Positions 45,968 to 54,283 of a stretch of 55,574 nt of DNA are shown one piece after another. This stretch comes from Dehalococcoidia bacterium UBA2158 (GTDB taxonomy: Bacteria > Chloroflexota > Dehalococcoidia > Lucifugimonadales > UBA3495): assembly GCA_002328185.1 (NCBI GenBank), contig DCWQ01000051.1:63499-119072 (forward strand). The letters are read 5' to 3'. The notes beneath the pieces are model-generated. The model saw only the letters and a list, made by a program, of their open reading frames with translations, searched no databases and was not told where the DNA came from. A program made the position numbers and the translations under genes. Within the stretch, counting starts at the first letter, position 1; each line of letters opens with the position of its first letter.

Positions 45968-46546
45968 ATGACTACTAGCAACACATCGGAAACCGAGGAA
46001 ACTCAAGGTCCTCGTTGGTACATAGTCCACACCTACTCAGGCCAGGAAGACCTGGTGGAAAAGAACCTCCGCCTGCGCATCCAGAGCCTGGATATGCAGG
46101 ACCGCATCAACGAGGTTCTGGTCCCCACTGAGGAAGAGGTGGTCTTCAAGGACGGCCAACGCCGTTCGGAACGCAAGAAACTGTTCCCCGGCTACATCCT
46201 GGTCCAGATGACCATGGATGACGAAAGCTGGTATGCCGTTCGTAACACCCCAGGCGTCACCGGATTCGTCTCAACCGAGGACGAGCATGACAAGCGTCCC
46301 AAGCCGGTGCCCCTGGAAGACAAGCAGATGGAAGACATCCTCAGGCAGGTGGACTCGGACCCCACCCGCGTGAACATCGGCTTGGAGCGCGGCGAGACTG
46401 TACGGATCACCGAAGGCCCGTTCGTGGACTTCATCGGGTCCATCAACGACGTGGACGAAGGCAAAGGAAAAGTCCGGGTTATGGTATCCTTCTTCGGGCG
46501 CGAAACGCCTGTGGAACTGGATTTCCTCCAAGTAGAGAGAATCTAA
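45968..46546 (+). CDS. nusG: Transcription antitermination factor NusG
   Basis: A 192-residue NusG with the NGN domain (RWYIVHTYSGQEDLVEKNL, then FPGYILVQMTMDD) and a C-terminal KOW domain (ERGETVRITEGPFVDFIGSINDVD). It binds RNA polymerase and couples it to ribosome or Rho. It follows secE by 112 bases. Confidence 0.97.
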   Translation: MTTSNTSETEETQGPRWYIVHTYSGQEDLVEKNLRLRIQSLDMQDRINEVLVPTEEEVVFKDGQRRSERKKLFPGYILVQMTMDDESWYAVRNTPGVTGFVSTEDEHDKRPKPVPLEDKQMEDILRQVDSDPTRVNIGLERGETVRITEGPFVDFIGSINDVDEGKGKVRVMVSFFGRETPVELDFLQVERI

Positions 46547-46603
46547 CCTTGGGGTTTAACCCCAGCCTGAAATCATTCAACAGAGAAACTTAAGGAGCAC
46601 CCG

Positions 46604-47029
46604 TTGGCGAAGAAAGTTAGGGCCATCATCAAATTGCAGTTGGAAGCCGGAAAGGCAACACCCGCCCCTCCGGTAGGCCCCGCTTTGGGCCAACACGGCG
46701 TAAACATCATGGGCTTCGTTAAGGAATACAACTCCAAGACCGCCACGCAGGCCGGGTCTATCATCCCAGTGCATCTGACCGTTTACGAGGACCGTTCCTT
46801 CACCTTCGTGACCCGCACGCCCCCGGCGTCGGACATGTTGCGCAAGGCTGCGGGAGTGGAAAAAGGTGCTTCAGAATTCCGCGAGGGCGCCGTTGGCAGC
46901 ATCAGCAAGCAACAACTGAAAGAGATCGCCGAGTCGAAGCTAGCCGACCTCAACGCCAGCGGCGTTGACGAAGCGATGCAGATAGTCGCCGGAACCGCCC
47001 GCAGCATGGGCATCGAAGTAGGAGAATAG
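46604..47029 (+). CDS. rplK: 50S ribosomal protein L11
   Basis: A 141-residue L11 with the usual KLQLEAGKATPAPPVGPALGQHGVNIM and RTPPASDML. TTG start with AAGGAGCACCCG upstream. It binds the GTPase-associated centre of 23S rRNA. Confidence 0.97.
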   Translation: MAKKVRAIIKLQLEAGKATPAPPVGPALGQHGVNIMGFVKEYNSKTATQAGSIIPVHLTVYEDRSFTFVTRTPPASDMLRKAAGVEKGASEFREGAVGSISKQQLKEIAESKLADLNASGVDEAMQIVAGTARSMGIEVGE

Positions 47030-47034
47030 CAACC

Positions 47035-47751
47035 ATGGTCAAGCATAGCCGGAGGTTCTCCTCCGTCTCGGAAAAGGTGGACCTGGAAAAGAACTACTTG
47101 CCTCTAGAGGCCATGGAACTCCTCCAAGAAGTATCCACCGCCAAGTTTGACGAGACCGTTGAGCTACACATCAGGACCAACGTTGACCCGCGCCATGCCG
47201 ATCAGATGATTCGTGGCGTTTGCAGCCTGCCCCACGGCCTGGGTAGGACCATCCGCGTGGTGGTGTTTGCCGGAGCCGAAGGCGGCGCAGAGGCCAGGGC
47301 CGCAGGAGCTGACTTCGTTGGCGAAGACGACCTCATCGAGAAGATCGAAGCGGGCTGGGACGATTTCGAAGTCGGACTGGCAACCCCTCAGGTGATGCCT
47401 AAGATCGGTAAATTAGGTCGAGTACTGGGCCGCAAAGGCCTGATGCCCAATCCCCGGAACGGCACCATGGTCCAACCACAGGACCTGCCCCGGGCAATCC
47501 AAGAAGCCAAGGGTGGACGAACCGAGTACCGGACCGACCGCACCGCAATCATCCATTCGTCAGTCGGAAAGGTCAGTTTTGACGCCGACAAACTGGTGGA
47601 CAATCTGGCCGCGCTGGCCAGTGCTATAGTCAAAGAACGACCCGAGAGCATCAAGGGACCGTTCTTCCGATCGGCCTACCTCACGTCGACCATGGGTCCC
47701 AGCGTCCAATTGGACCTGCCGGCCCTGCAAGCGCTAGAATCGCCGGAATAG
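47035..47751 (+). CDS. rplA: 50S ribosomal protein L1
   Basis: A 238-residue L1 with the two-domain pattern: KFDETVELHIRTNVDPRHADQ, TPQVMPKIGKLGRVLGRKGLMPNPR, and a C-terminal SIKGPFFRSAYLTSTMGPSV. It binds the L1 stalk and can repress its own operon. It starts 5 bases after rplK. Confidence 0.97.
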   Translation: MVKHSRRFSSVSEKVDLEKNYLPLEAMELLQEVSTAKFDETVELHIRTNVDPRHADQMIRGVCSLPHGLGRTIRVVVFAGAEGGAEARAAGADFVGEDDLIEKIEAGWDDFEVGLATPQVMPKIGKLGRVLGRKGLMPNPRNGTMVQPQDLPRAIQEAKGGRTEYRTDRTAIIHSSVGKVSFDADKLVDNLAALASAIVKERPESIKGPFFRSAYLTSTMGPSVQLDLPALQALESPE

Positions 47752-47796
47752 CCAGGCAACCGGCCTAACCAGCCGGATTTACAATCTAGGCATCAA

Positions 47797-47917
47797 CACG
47801 CCAAAGACCGCGGGTCCCCGAGGGGGATAAATGCGCAAGCCGCCCGCCCAGGCGCGACGGATAGTAATTCGGAGTGACCGACTCCCTACGCCGCGTGTTT
47901 GTCGTAGGGATTTTTTT
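47797..47917 (+). ncRNA. Ribosomal protein L10 leader with attenuator
   Basis: The gap before rplJ has the family pattern: CCAAAGACCGCGGGTCCC, then GGGGATAAATGCGCAAGCC and GGCGCGACGG, ending in a terminator. L10-L12 bound to the leader promotes termination, balancing synthesis. A second hairpin (GGAGAC/GTCTCC, 47924-47940) lies just downstream. Confidence 0.85.
47883..47917 (+). terminator. Attenuator terminator of the L10 leader
   Basis: TCCCTACG pairs with CGTAGGGA (8 bp) followed by seven T (47911-47917). It is the conditional terminator of the leader. Confidence 0.8.
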
Positions 47918-47999
47918 ATTTCTGGAGACCATATGTCTCCGGAGATTTACGATCAAAAGCTTATAAACGAATTTTCACAGAGAGTGTTGGAGGAATGAG

Positions 48000-48758
48000 T
48001 TGCCCACCCAGCAGAAAATAGACCGGGTCCAGGACATCAAGGATCGGCTGGAGCGCAGCAGCATCGTGATGACCGCCAGCTATGGGGGCATCCCGGTGAA
48101 CCAGATGGTTGAACTACGCCGGGCCATGCGGGCCAGTGGCGTAGAATTCACCATCGTCAAGAACACCTTGCTCGCTCTGGCCGCCGACGAAGCCCAAAAA
48201 CCCCAATTGAAAGAGATCGTCAACGGCCCCACGGCCATCGCATTCGGGTATAACGACCCAGTGGAAGCCGCCAAAGCCATGGCCGACTACATCCGCACCG
48301 GTGGATCTTCGCTGGCTGTTCTCGGAGCCATCATGGGTGACGAGGCAGCGATGTCCCCCTCTGAGTTCACCAGGCTGGCCGCGCTTCCGCCCAAGTCGGT
48401 TTTGCTAGCCATGCTCTTGGGCCAGATGCAATCGCCTCTTGCCCGGCTGCTCACCATCATGAATGGTCCACTGCAGAGCATGGGCAACGTGCTGCAAGCC
48501 CGCGCGCGCCAGTTGGAAGAACAAGCCCCAGCCCCCGCGCCAGAACCTGAAGCCAGCGCCGAACCCGAAGCCGCCCCTGAGGCGGAAGACGCGCCTGCTG
48601 ACGAAGCCTCTGCAGAGGAAGAAGAAGCTGAAGCGCTCGTGGGCGAGGCGCCTGCAGAAGAAGAACCAGAGGCTGAACCAGTACCGGAAGCAGAGCCCGA
48701 AGCCGAGCTGGCTGCGGAAGCTGCTGAAGAAGCCCCTGGTGAGGAAGAGTCGGGGTAA
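48000..48758 (+). CDS. rplJ: 50S ribosomal protein L10 with long acidic tail
   Basis: A 252-residue L10. The first 170 residues are typical (MTASYGGIPVNQMVELRRAMR, VKNTLLALAAD, TAIAFGYNDPVEAAK). After SMGNVLQARARQLEEQ comes an Ala/Pro/Glu-rich tail of about 80 residues with almost no other amino acids, unlike the usual 165-175 residue length. TTG start with GGAGGAATGAG. L10 anchors the L7/L12 stalk. Confidence 0.95.
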   Translation: MPTQQKIDRVQDIKDRLERSSIVMTASYGGIPVNQMVELRRAMRASGVEFTIVKNTLLALAADEAQKPQLKEIVNGPTAIAFGYNDPVEAAKAMADYIRTGGSSLAVLGAIMGDEAAMSPSEFTRLAALPPKSVLLAMLLGQMQSPLARLLTIMNGPLQSMGNVLQARARQLEEQAPAPAPEPEASAEPEAAPEAEDAPADEASAEEEEAEALVGEAPAEEEPEAEPVPEAEPEAELAAEAAEEAPGEEESG

Positions 48759-48836
48759 CCGGCTAGCAGCACATTCAATAAAGAGACCAAATTTACCAAA
48801 CGCACCAATCAGCCCAATAGGAATAGAGGAGATATT

Positions 48837-49223
48837 TTGACTAAGGACGAGATCGTAGAAGCTATCAAGGGAATGAACGTGGTCGAGTTGTCCGACATCG
48901 TTAAGGCCCTGGAAGAAGAGTTCGGCATCAGCGCCGCAGCCCCGGTGGCCGTTGCCGCCGCACCCGCTGCCGGTGGAGCACCCACCGAAGGCGCCGCCGC
49001 TTCCGAAGACCAGTCGGAATTTGAGGTCAGTCTCAGTGACATCGGCCCAAACAAGATCAACGTGATTAAGGCCGTTCGTGAAGTTACTTCCCTGGGTCTC
49101 CGCGAGGCGAAAGAGCTGGTTGAATCCGCTCCCACCGCCATCAAAGAGGGCATCGCCAAGGAAGAAGCCGACGACATCAAAGGCAAGCTGGAAGAGGCCG
49201 GAGCCTCTGTCGAGGTTAAGTAA
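48837..49223 (+). CDS. rplL: 50S ribosomal protein L7/L12
   Basis: A 128-residue L7/L12: N-terminal dimerisation part (VVELSDIVKALEEEFGIS), a hinge of Ala/Pro/Gly, and a C-terminal domain with KINVIKAVREVTSLGLREAKELVESAP. TTG start with GAGGAGATATT. It recruits translation factors. Confidence 0.97.
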   Translation: MTKDEIVEAIKGMNVVELSDIVKALEEEFGISAAAPVAVAAAPAAGGAPTEGAAASEDQSEFEVSLSDIGPNKINVIKAVREVTSLGLREAKELVESAPTAIKEGIAKEEADDIKGKLEEAGASVEVK

Positions 49224-49251
49224 CCCGCCTTTGCTAGCCTAGGAGGACCAA

Positions 49252-49482
49252 TTGGGCCGAAAGGACCGGGAGCGCTTCCAGCGTTTACAGGAATGCAACC
49301 CCGATTACGTTGGGTACCGCGGGTTGGACACCGTGACCGTCACCCAGGTGCCGCCACCACAAACGGAAACGGTTGTCTGTTCGATGTGTAACCGTAAGCG
49401 CAACGTGGCCAGCGACAGCCTCTCTGGGGACGTAAGCACCTTTGTGTGCTTGCGTTGCCAGGAAGACGCCGCCTGCGCCTGA
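49252..49482 (+). CDS. Small zinc-ribbon protein after rplL
   Basis: A 76-residue protein of unrecognised family with two CxxC pairs (CSMCNRK and CLRCQED) about 30 residues apart, as in a zinc ribbon. The basic N-terminus GRKDRERFQRLQECNPDY suggests nucleic-acid binding. TTG start with AGGAGGACCA, 28 bases after rplL, so it is in the ribosomal operon, where rpoB would usually follow. Confidence 0.7.
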   Translation: MGRKDRERFQRLQECNPDYVGYRGLDTVTVTQVPPPQTETVVCSMCNRKRNVASDSLSGDVSTFVCLRCQEDAACA

Positions 49483-49524
49483 TCCCCCGGTCAACCAGCA
49501 AACAAACTTAGTGCAGTCAATGAA

Positions 49525-49554
49525 AAAGACCTCTCCAAATGGAGAGGTCTTTTC
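49525..49554. terminator. Bidirectional terminator of the ribosomal operon
   Basis: AAAAGACCTCTCC pairs perfectly with GGAGAGGTCTTTT (13 bp) around AAAT. It ends the tuf-rplL block and the convergent S41 gene. Confidence 0.9.
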
Positions 49555-49577
49555 TATTCAGGAGAACGATGCCAGTC

Positions 49578-50981
49578 TTAACGGAACGGCGGCAACTGTT
49601 CGTCTAGGAACTCATAGGCGCGGTTGAACTGACTCTCGCCGCCGTAGCCTTCTTCCTCGGCCACGGACAGGACTTCAACGTCGGGCGTCACTCCGGACCT
49701 TGCCAAGAGCCGGCCCAACGGTGTGTACCTCCGCGACACCGGCAGGTACATGGCCGACCCGTCACTTAACTCCACGAACTCATAGGCGGATGCGTCTCCA
49801 AAGGTCGTCGTGCCGAACAAGGTTGCCCGCCCGGAGTCCTGCAGGGCCGCGGCCAGTGTCTCTGCTTCGTGAGAGGTTTGCTCGTTGACCAACACGGCTA
49901 CCAGCAGGTCGTCCAGATTCAAACGGTCTTCGTTGGGGTCGATTGTCAATCCGACTCGCTCTCCATTCCGATCCTCCACATAACCGAAGACCGATCCGTC
50001 GGGCAGAAACTCTCCCGCGGTCTCCTTGGCTGCGGCAGATGAGCCACCTGGGTTGGTCCTGATGTCCAACACCAAGGCCAACAGGTCGAAACGGTTTAGA
50101 TTTTCCAGGGCGGTAAACACCTGCTCGCCCGTGTTGTCGCGGAACCGGGAGATGCGCACGTAACCGATGCCCCCGGGGATGAGTTGGCTGGCCACCGACT
50201 GCAGTTCGATATCGCCGCGAAACACCTCAAGGGAGACGGGTTCCGGTTCGCCCACCCGCAGGACTTCCAATGTGACTTTAGTCCCTTTCGGTCCTGACAC
50301 CTGGTCGACCACTTCCTCAACGCCTTGGCCCAGTACGGAAACCCCTGCAACCGACGACAAAACGTCACCCGGTAGTACTCCCGCGCTCTCGGCCGGGGAA
50401 CCAGCGAACGGGAAAAGTACGACCTGGCCGTCCTGTGAGACCACTCTGGCGCCGATGCCCAGGTAGGTGCCTTCTATGCCGCCTTCCAGGCTCTCTTTGG
50501 CCAGGGGATATTGAGTAGAGTTCAGGAACACCGCAGAATTGTCGCCAAGGCCGGCAAGCATTCCGCCGACTGCCGCCTCGGCCACCGTGGATGGTTCGAA
50601 ATCCGGGTTTGCCGCCTGATGTTTGGCCACCGCGCGCCACAGGTCGACCATCTCACCAGGAACATGGGCCGGCGGTTGGCCGCGCATCCGCCCTATTTCA
50701 GTCAAGAAAGGATAAGGCGTGATGTCGACCAGGTCTAGTACCCTAGCCATAGCCCCCGAGACCACAGTCTCAGCGTTCAGGGCTTCGGGACTCGCGTAAC
50801 TGAGGTTTATCTGCTCCCAAGCTTCCCAGACCAACGCCAAGCCATCAGAGGTGTCTTCTGTGGGTAGATCAGACTCGGAGGAGCCGGAACAGGCCACCAG
50901 GGCAAGGACAGCTATCAAGGCAACGGTGACGACGGCCACGCGAGGGAACCTGTTAAGTAAGAAGGGTAATCTTTGAAACAT
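49578..50981 (-). CDS. S41 (CtpA/Prc-like) peptidase homologue lacking the catalytic dyad
   Basis: A 467-residue lipoprotein: signal helix (VVTVALIAVLALVAC, lipobox Cys31), a helical N-domain, a PDZ domain (GTYLGIGARVVSQDGQVVLFPFAGSPAESAGVLPGD), and an S41 domain (ALVLDIRTNPGG). In active members a Ser and a Lys stand 25 residues apart, in SASASE and TFGK. Here the equivalent positions are His371 (TSHEAE) and Asp396 (TFGD). The exact 25-residue spacing supports this alignment. It is probably a non-catalytic pseudo-protease on the outer face of the membrane; Ser370 might shift its role, but no Lys is present nearby. Confidence 0.85.
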   Translation of the reverse strand: MFQRLPFLLNRFPRVAVVTVALIAVLALVACSGSSESDLPTEDTSDGLALVWEAWEQINLSYASPEALNAETVVSGAMARVLDLVDITPYPFLTEIGRMRGQPPAHVPGEMVDLWRAVAKHQAANPDFEPSTVAEAAVGGMLAGLGDNSAVFLNSTQYPLAKESLEGGIEGTYLGIGARVVSQDGQVVLFPFAGSPAESAGVLPGDVLSSVAGVSVLGQGVEEVVDQVSGPKGTKVTLEVLRVGEPEPVSLEVFRGDIELQSVASQLIPGGIGYVRISRFRDNTGEQVFTALENLNRFDLLALVLDIRTNPGGSSAAAKETAGEFLPDGSVFGYVEDRNGERVGLTIDPNEDRLNLDDLLVAVLVNEQTSHEAETLAAALQDSGRATLFGTTTFGDASAYEFVELSDGSAMYLPVSRRYTPLGRLLARSGVTPDVEVLSVAEEEGYGGESQFNRAYEFLDEQLPPFR

Positions 50982-51195
50982 ATCTTTCTTGAATGCAGGG
51001 CCGCGGTCACGTCGGATGCCCCTAGGCCGGAGACGCCTAATTGTATCAGAAGCAATCAGAGGTCTCCGAGCGCCTGGAAGCGGGTTTCAACTAACCCGGT
51101 ATTGCCAGCCGACACCGAGCCTAGTAAACTTGGTTGAGCAGTCTCAAAACGTGCGGAAATCCTCGATTTGTTCAAGGTAATCAGGAGCCTGGATC

Positions 51196-51510
51196 ATGAT
51201 TAAAGTCTCAGTCCTATACCCCAATGAAGAAGGCAAAACATTCGACCATGGTTACTGGACGACCACGCACCTTAAACTGGTCCAAAGTTTGCTGGGCCCC
51301 ATGGGCCTGGTCAACGGCGAGATGGAAAAGGGTGTCTCAGGCACCGACCCCAACGCCCCCGCGCCGTACGTAGCTATAGCACACCTCTATTTCAACACCG
51401 TCGAAGATGTCCATGCGGCATTCACGACTCATGCCGGCGCAATCATGGGCGACCTTCCCAACTATACCGACATCAAGCCCCAGTTCCAGATCAGCGAGAC
51501 CCTAGTCTAA
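51196..51510 (+). CDS. EthD-family protein
   Basis: A 104-residue dimeric ferredoxin-like-fold protein of the EthD type. Signature parts: VSVLYPNEEGKTFDHGYWTTTHLKLVQSLLGPMGL and YFNTVEDVHAAFTTHAGAIMGDLPNYTD. EthD-like proteins assist degradation or modify small molecules; the role here is unknown. ATG with AGGAGCC upstream, and a terminator 22 bases after the stop, so it is monocistronic. Confidence 0.85.
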   Translation: MIKVSVLYPNEEGKTFDHGYWTTTHLKLVQSLLGPMGLVNGEMEKGVSGTDPNAPAPYVAIAHLYFNTVEDVHAAFTTHAGAIMGDLPNYTDIKPQFQISETLV

Positions 51511-51532
51511 CCGAGGCGGGTATCTGGAAACC

Positions 51533-51561
51533 AAAGGCGGCCCGCCATGGGCCGCCTTTTT
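51533..51561 (+). terminator. Terminator after EthD
   Basis: AAAGGCGGCCC pairs with GGGCCGCCTTT (11 bp) around GCCAT, followed by TT. It lies just before the DUF885 ribosome-binding site. Confidence 0.85.
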
Positions 51562-51576
51562 GATTTTAGGAGCAAT

Positions 51577-53238
51577 ATGGCGCAGCAAGAAACGGACGCA
51601 GCATTCCAACAGTTGTCCCAGAAGCTGATCAAAGAGCACTGGGATTTTTACCCAACAGCCGGTTCCCGTATCGGCCAACACGAATATGATGGCCGGTTGC
51701 CTGACCTATCGCCGTCCCAGAACTCACGCCGGGAAGCCGAACTACGCCGTGGCCTCACCGAGCTGCGCACATTGGACGCCGGCAGCCTGGACGAAGCCGG
51801 CCATATGAGCTACCGGATGATGGAACTGTTCCTGCGCCGTGAGTTGTTCATCTTCAGCGACCTAAAGCCCCTGGAAAACAACCCTATGCGCCTGACCGGG
51901 TACCTAAACGTGAGCGGCTACATGCGACGGGACTACGCCCCTCTGGAAGACCGGCTGCGGTCGGCGGCCGCGGCCATGAGGCAAGCTCTCGACTTTCTAG
52001 ACGTGTTGGACCAAGCTCTGTCCGGCAGTCTTTCATCCCACGTGGTGGACATGAGCGTGGAGAGTTATTCGGGCATGGCCCGCTTTTACCGGGTCGACCT
52101 GGCGGAAGCAGCCAAAGGTGTGACCGACCAGGAGATCGTGGCCGAATTCAACCTGGCCCGAGAAGCAGCCGCGGCGGCCTTGGACCGTTTTGTGGAGAGC
52201 CTGAAAGGCCGCGGGAAGAGCGGACCGGAAGGGTTCGCCATCGGACCGGAGCTCTATTCGGGCATGTTGGCCACCGGAGAAGGCCTGGAAGTCTCTCTAA
52301 GCCGGATAGCGGCCATCGGGCAGGCCAACCTCGAAGATAACCTGGCCCGCATAAAAGAGCTGGCCCAGAGCATCGCGCCGGGCCGTCCTGTCGCTGAGAT
52401 AGTCGAGGAGATCGGCCGCAACCACCCCCAGGCCCAAGAACTGATACCGGAGACCCGCGACATGCTGGAGGACATCCGGCAATCGCTCGTCGATTTCGAT
52501 GTGATTAGCGTGCCGTCTGAGGACCGTTGTCAGGTCATCGAGACCCCTACGTACATGCGATATGCCTTCGCCGCCATGGACACCGCCGGCGCGTTGGAGA
52601 CAAAGGCCACCGAGTCGTTCTATTACGTGACTCCGGTGGAGGAGGAATGGGGCTCTCAGCAGGCTGAAGAATGGCTCTCCAACTTCAACTACGACACCCT
52701 CAAGATAATCTCGATCCACGAGGTCTACCCCGGCCATTTCGTCCATCATCTACATAATCGCTACGGACGGGACCTGCCCTTGATCAACCGCGTGGCCACG
52801 GCCTATTCGTTCACGGAGGGTTGGGCCCACTACACCGAGCAGATGATGCTGGAGACGAAGTACGGAGACGGCCAGCCGAAGTTGTTATTGACGCAACTAT
52901 TGGAGGCGTTGGTCCGCAACTGCCGGTATATGTGCTCGCTCCGAATGCATACCGAGGGGATGACTCTGGGCGAAGCTACCAAGTTCTTCATGGAGAACGC
53001 CTACATGGCCGAGCTACCGGCCCGGAGAGAGGCGCTGCGAGGGACTTTCGACCCGGGTTACCTGAATTACACTCTGGGCAAGCTGATGATCCTCAAGCTG
53101 CGTGAGGACTACAAACAAGAGCAAGGTAGCAACTACAGCCTCAAGGAATTCCACGACCGCCTGCTATCGTTCGGCGGCCCGGCTCTGCCGCTGTTGAGGC
53201 CGGCGCTACTTAATAACCCAGGCGATTTAGCGCTTTAA
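51577..53238 (+). CDS. DUF885 putative metallopeptidase
   Basis: A 553-residue DUF885 protein. The conserved metal-binding-like motif is IHEVYPGHFVHHLH, followed by an ARG-rich helix and AYSFTEGWAHYTEQM. It is soluble, with no signal peptide. DUF885 members are related to M32-like zinc peptidases, but the substrate is unknown. The ATG at 51577 has AGGAGCAAT; an earlier in-frame ATG at 51547 lies in the terminator and is rejected. Its stop overlaps the convergent PIG-L stop by 4 bases. Confidence 0.88.
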   Translation: MAQQETDAAFQQLSQKLIKEHWDFYPTAGSRIGQHEYDGRLPDLSPSQNSRREAELRRGLTELRTLDAGSLDEAGHMSYRMMELFLRRELFIFSDLKPLENNPMRLTGYLNVSGYMRRDYAPLEDRLRSAAAAMRQALDFLDVLDQALSGSLSSHVVDMSVESYSGMARFYRVDLAEAAKGVTDQEIVAEFNLAREAAAAALDRFVESLKGRGKSGPEGFAIGPELYSGMLATGEGLEVSLSRIAAIGQANLEDNLARIKELAQSIAPGRPVAEIVEEIGRNHPQAQELIPETRDMLEDIRQSLVDFDVISVPSEDRCQVIETPTYMRYAFAAMDTAGALETKATESFYYVTPVEEEWGSQQAEEWLSNFNYDTLKIISIHEVYPGHFVHHLHNRYGRDLPLINRVATAYSFTEGWAHYTEQMMLETKYGDGQPKLLLTQLLEALVRNCRYMCSLRMHTEGMTLGEATKFFMENAYMAELPARREALRGTFDPGYLNYTLGKLMILKLREDYKQEQGSNYSLKEFHDRLLSFGGPALPLLRPALLNNPGDLAL

Positions 53239-53939
53239 ACCCGGAAAGCAATCTTCCGGAACTCCTCGACGAATTCTTTTCCGGAGCCCCCTTCAGATAG
53301 TTGGGCACGTTCCTTGATGAACTCTTCGATCTCAGAAGGGCTGCGGCCATTCATCTGGCTGGTATGGGCTGCAACGGCCTTAATCTTGGCGTCCATCGAG
53401 CCTGTGATATCTATGCTGGTATCGGCCTGTTCGGTGCCCCAGAACAATATGGTCGCCGTTTTGTGTGGCTCCAGGCCCTCGTCCCGCCATAGCTCCACAA
53501 AATGGAGGTGGTCGCGGGCGCAGGGGAATACCGCGTCCAGCGTGACCTGCCCGGTTATGCGGTGATCACGGTGCCAGGCCAGGTTCTTGCGGTACGGCTC
53601 TGGGCAGAGCACAACGTCAGGCTGCACCTGGCGGATCTGCCGGACCAGCTCCTTCCGAAACTCGTCATCGTCCTCGAGTGAGCCGTCTGGGTGATGCAGC
53701 AGCACCAGCTCCTGAACTCCCAGGGATTTCACGGCGTCCGCCTGCTCCTGCTCGCGTATCTTGGATAGGTTTGCCGAAGAGATATCGGGGTCTGTGGTGC
53801 CTTTGCCGCCGTCGGTGCAGAGCACATATCGGACTGTCGCTCCGTCGCCCAACCATTTGGCGATGGTACCGGAGCACCAAAAATCAGCGTCGTCAGGGTG
53901 CGGGGTTACTACCAAAACTCGTTGCGGGGTCTCATCCAT
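53235..53939 (-). CDS. PIG-L/LmbE deacetylase family protein
   Basis: A 234-residue GlcNAc-PI/LmbE-type deacetylase. The metal motif VVTPHPDDADFWCSGTIAKW is intact, with HRDHRITGQ and the final AAHTSQM histidine. It removes acetyl groups from N-acetylsugars or related amides. It is on the minus strand, convergent with DUF885. Confidence 0.88.
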   Translation of the reverse strand: MDETPQRVLVVTPHPDDADFWCSGTIAKWLGDGATVRYVLCTDGGKGTTDPDISSANLSKIREQEQADAVKSLGVQELVLLHHPDGSLEDDDEFRKELVRQIRQVQPDVVLCPEPYRKNLAWHRDHRITGQVTLDAVFPCARDHLHFVELWRDEGLEPHKTATILFWGTEQADTSIDITGSMDAKIKAVAAHTSQMNGRSPSEIEEFIKERAQLSEGGSGKEFVEEFRKIAFRV

Positions 53940-54119
53940 CTTCCCGGGGCCTCCTGAAATCTTTGGTCTTGGAGCCGGTTTAAGAAAATCCCAGCCGTAA
54001 CCAAGGAGTCAAATCGATTTGGTCTATTTTACGAAACTCGCCATGTTTGTGCATGATTACGGAAAACTGTAGCATTCACCCAAGGAGTTTTCTCTTGATA
54101 CAAGCGTAATCAACTAGCG

Positions 54120-54148
54120 TTGTGAACGGCGGGATACTCTGCTACAAT
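54120..54148 (+). promoter_or_regulatory. Predicted promoter of the GNAT gene
   Basis: TTGTGA (54120-54125), a 17-base spacer and TACAAT (54143-54148). The -10 is good and the -35 weak. The surrounding gap (53940-54283) holds no gene; a GCCGC/GCGGC hairpin lies at 54205-54219. Confidence 0.55.
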
Positions 54149-54283
54149 CGGCCAAAGCTGTCAGGCACGATTTACCTCACTTTGACCGCTCTAATTTCCA
54201 ACTGCCGCATGCAGCGGCGTCGAAATCCATCAGCCTGAATCTCGAACACCCAGTTTCAGAGTTTACCAGCCTGGAAGACCTGT

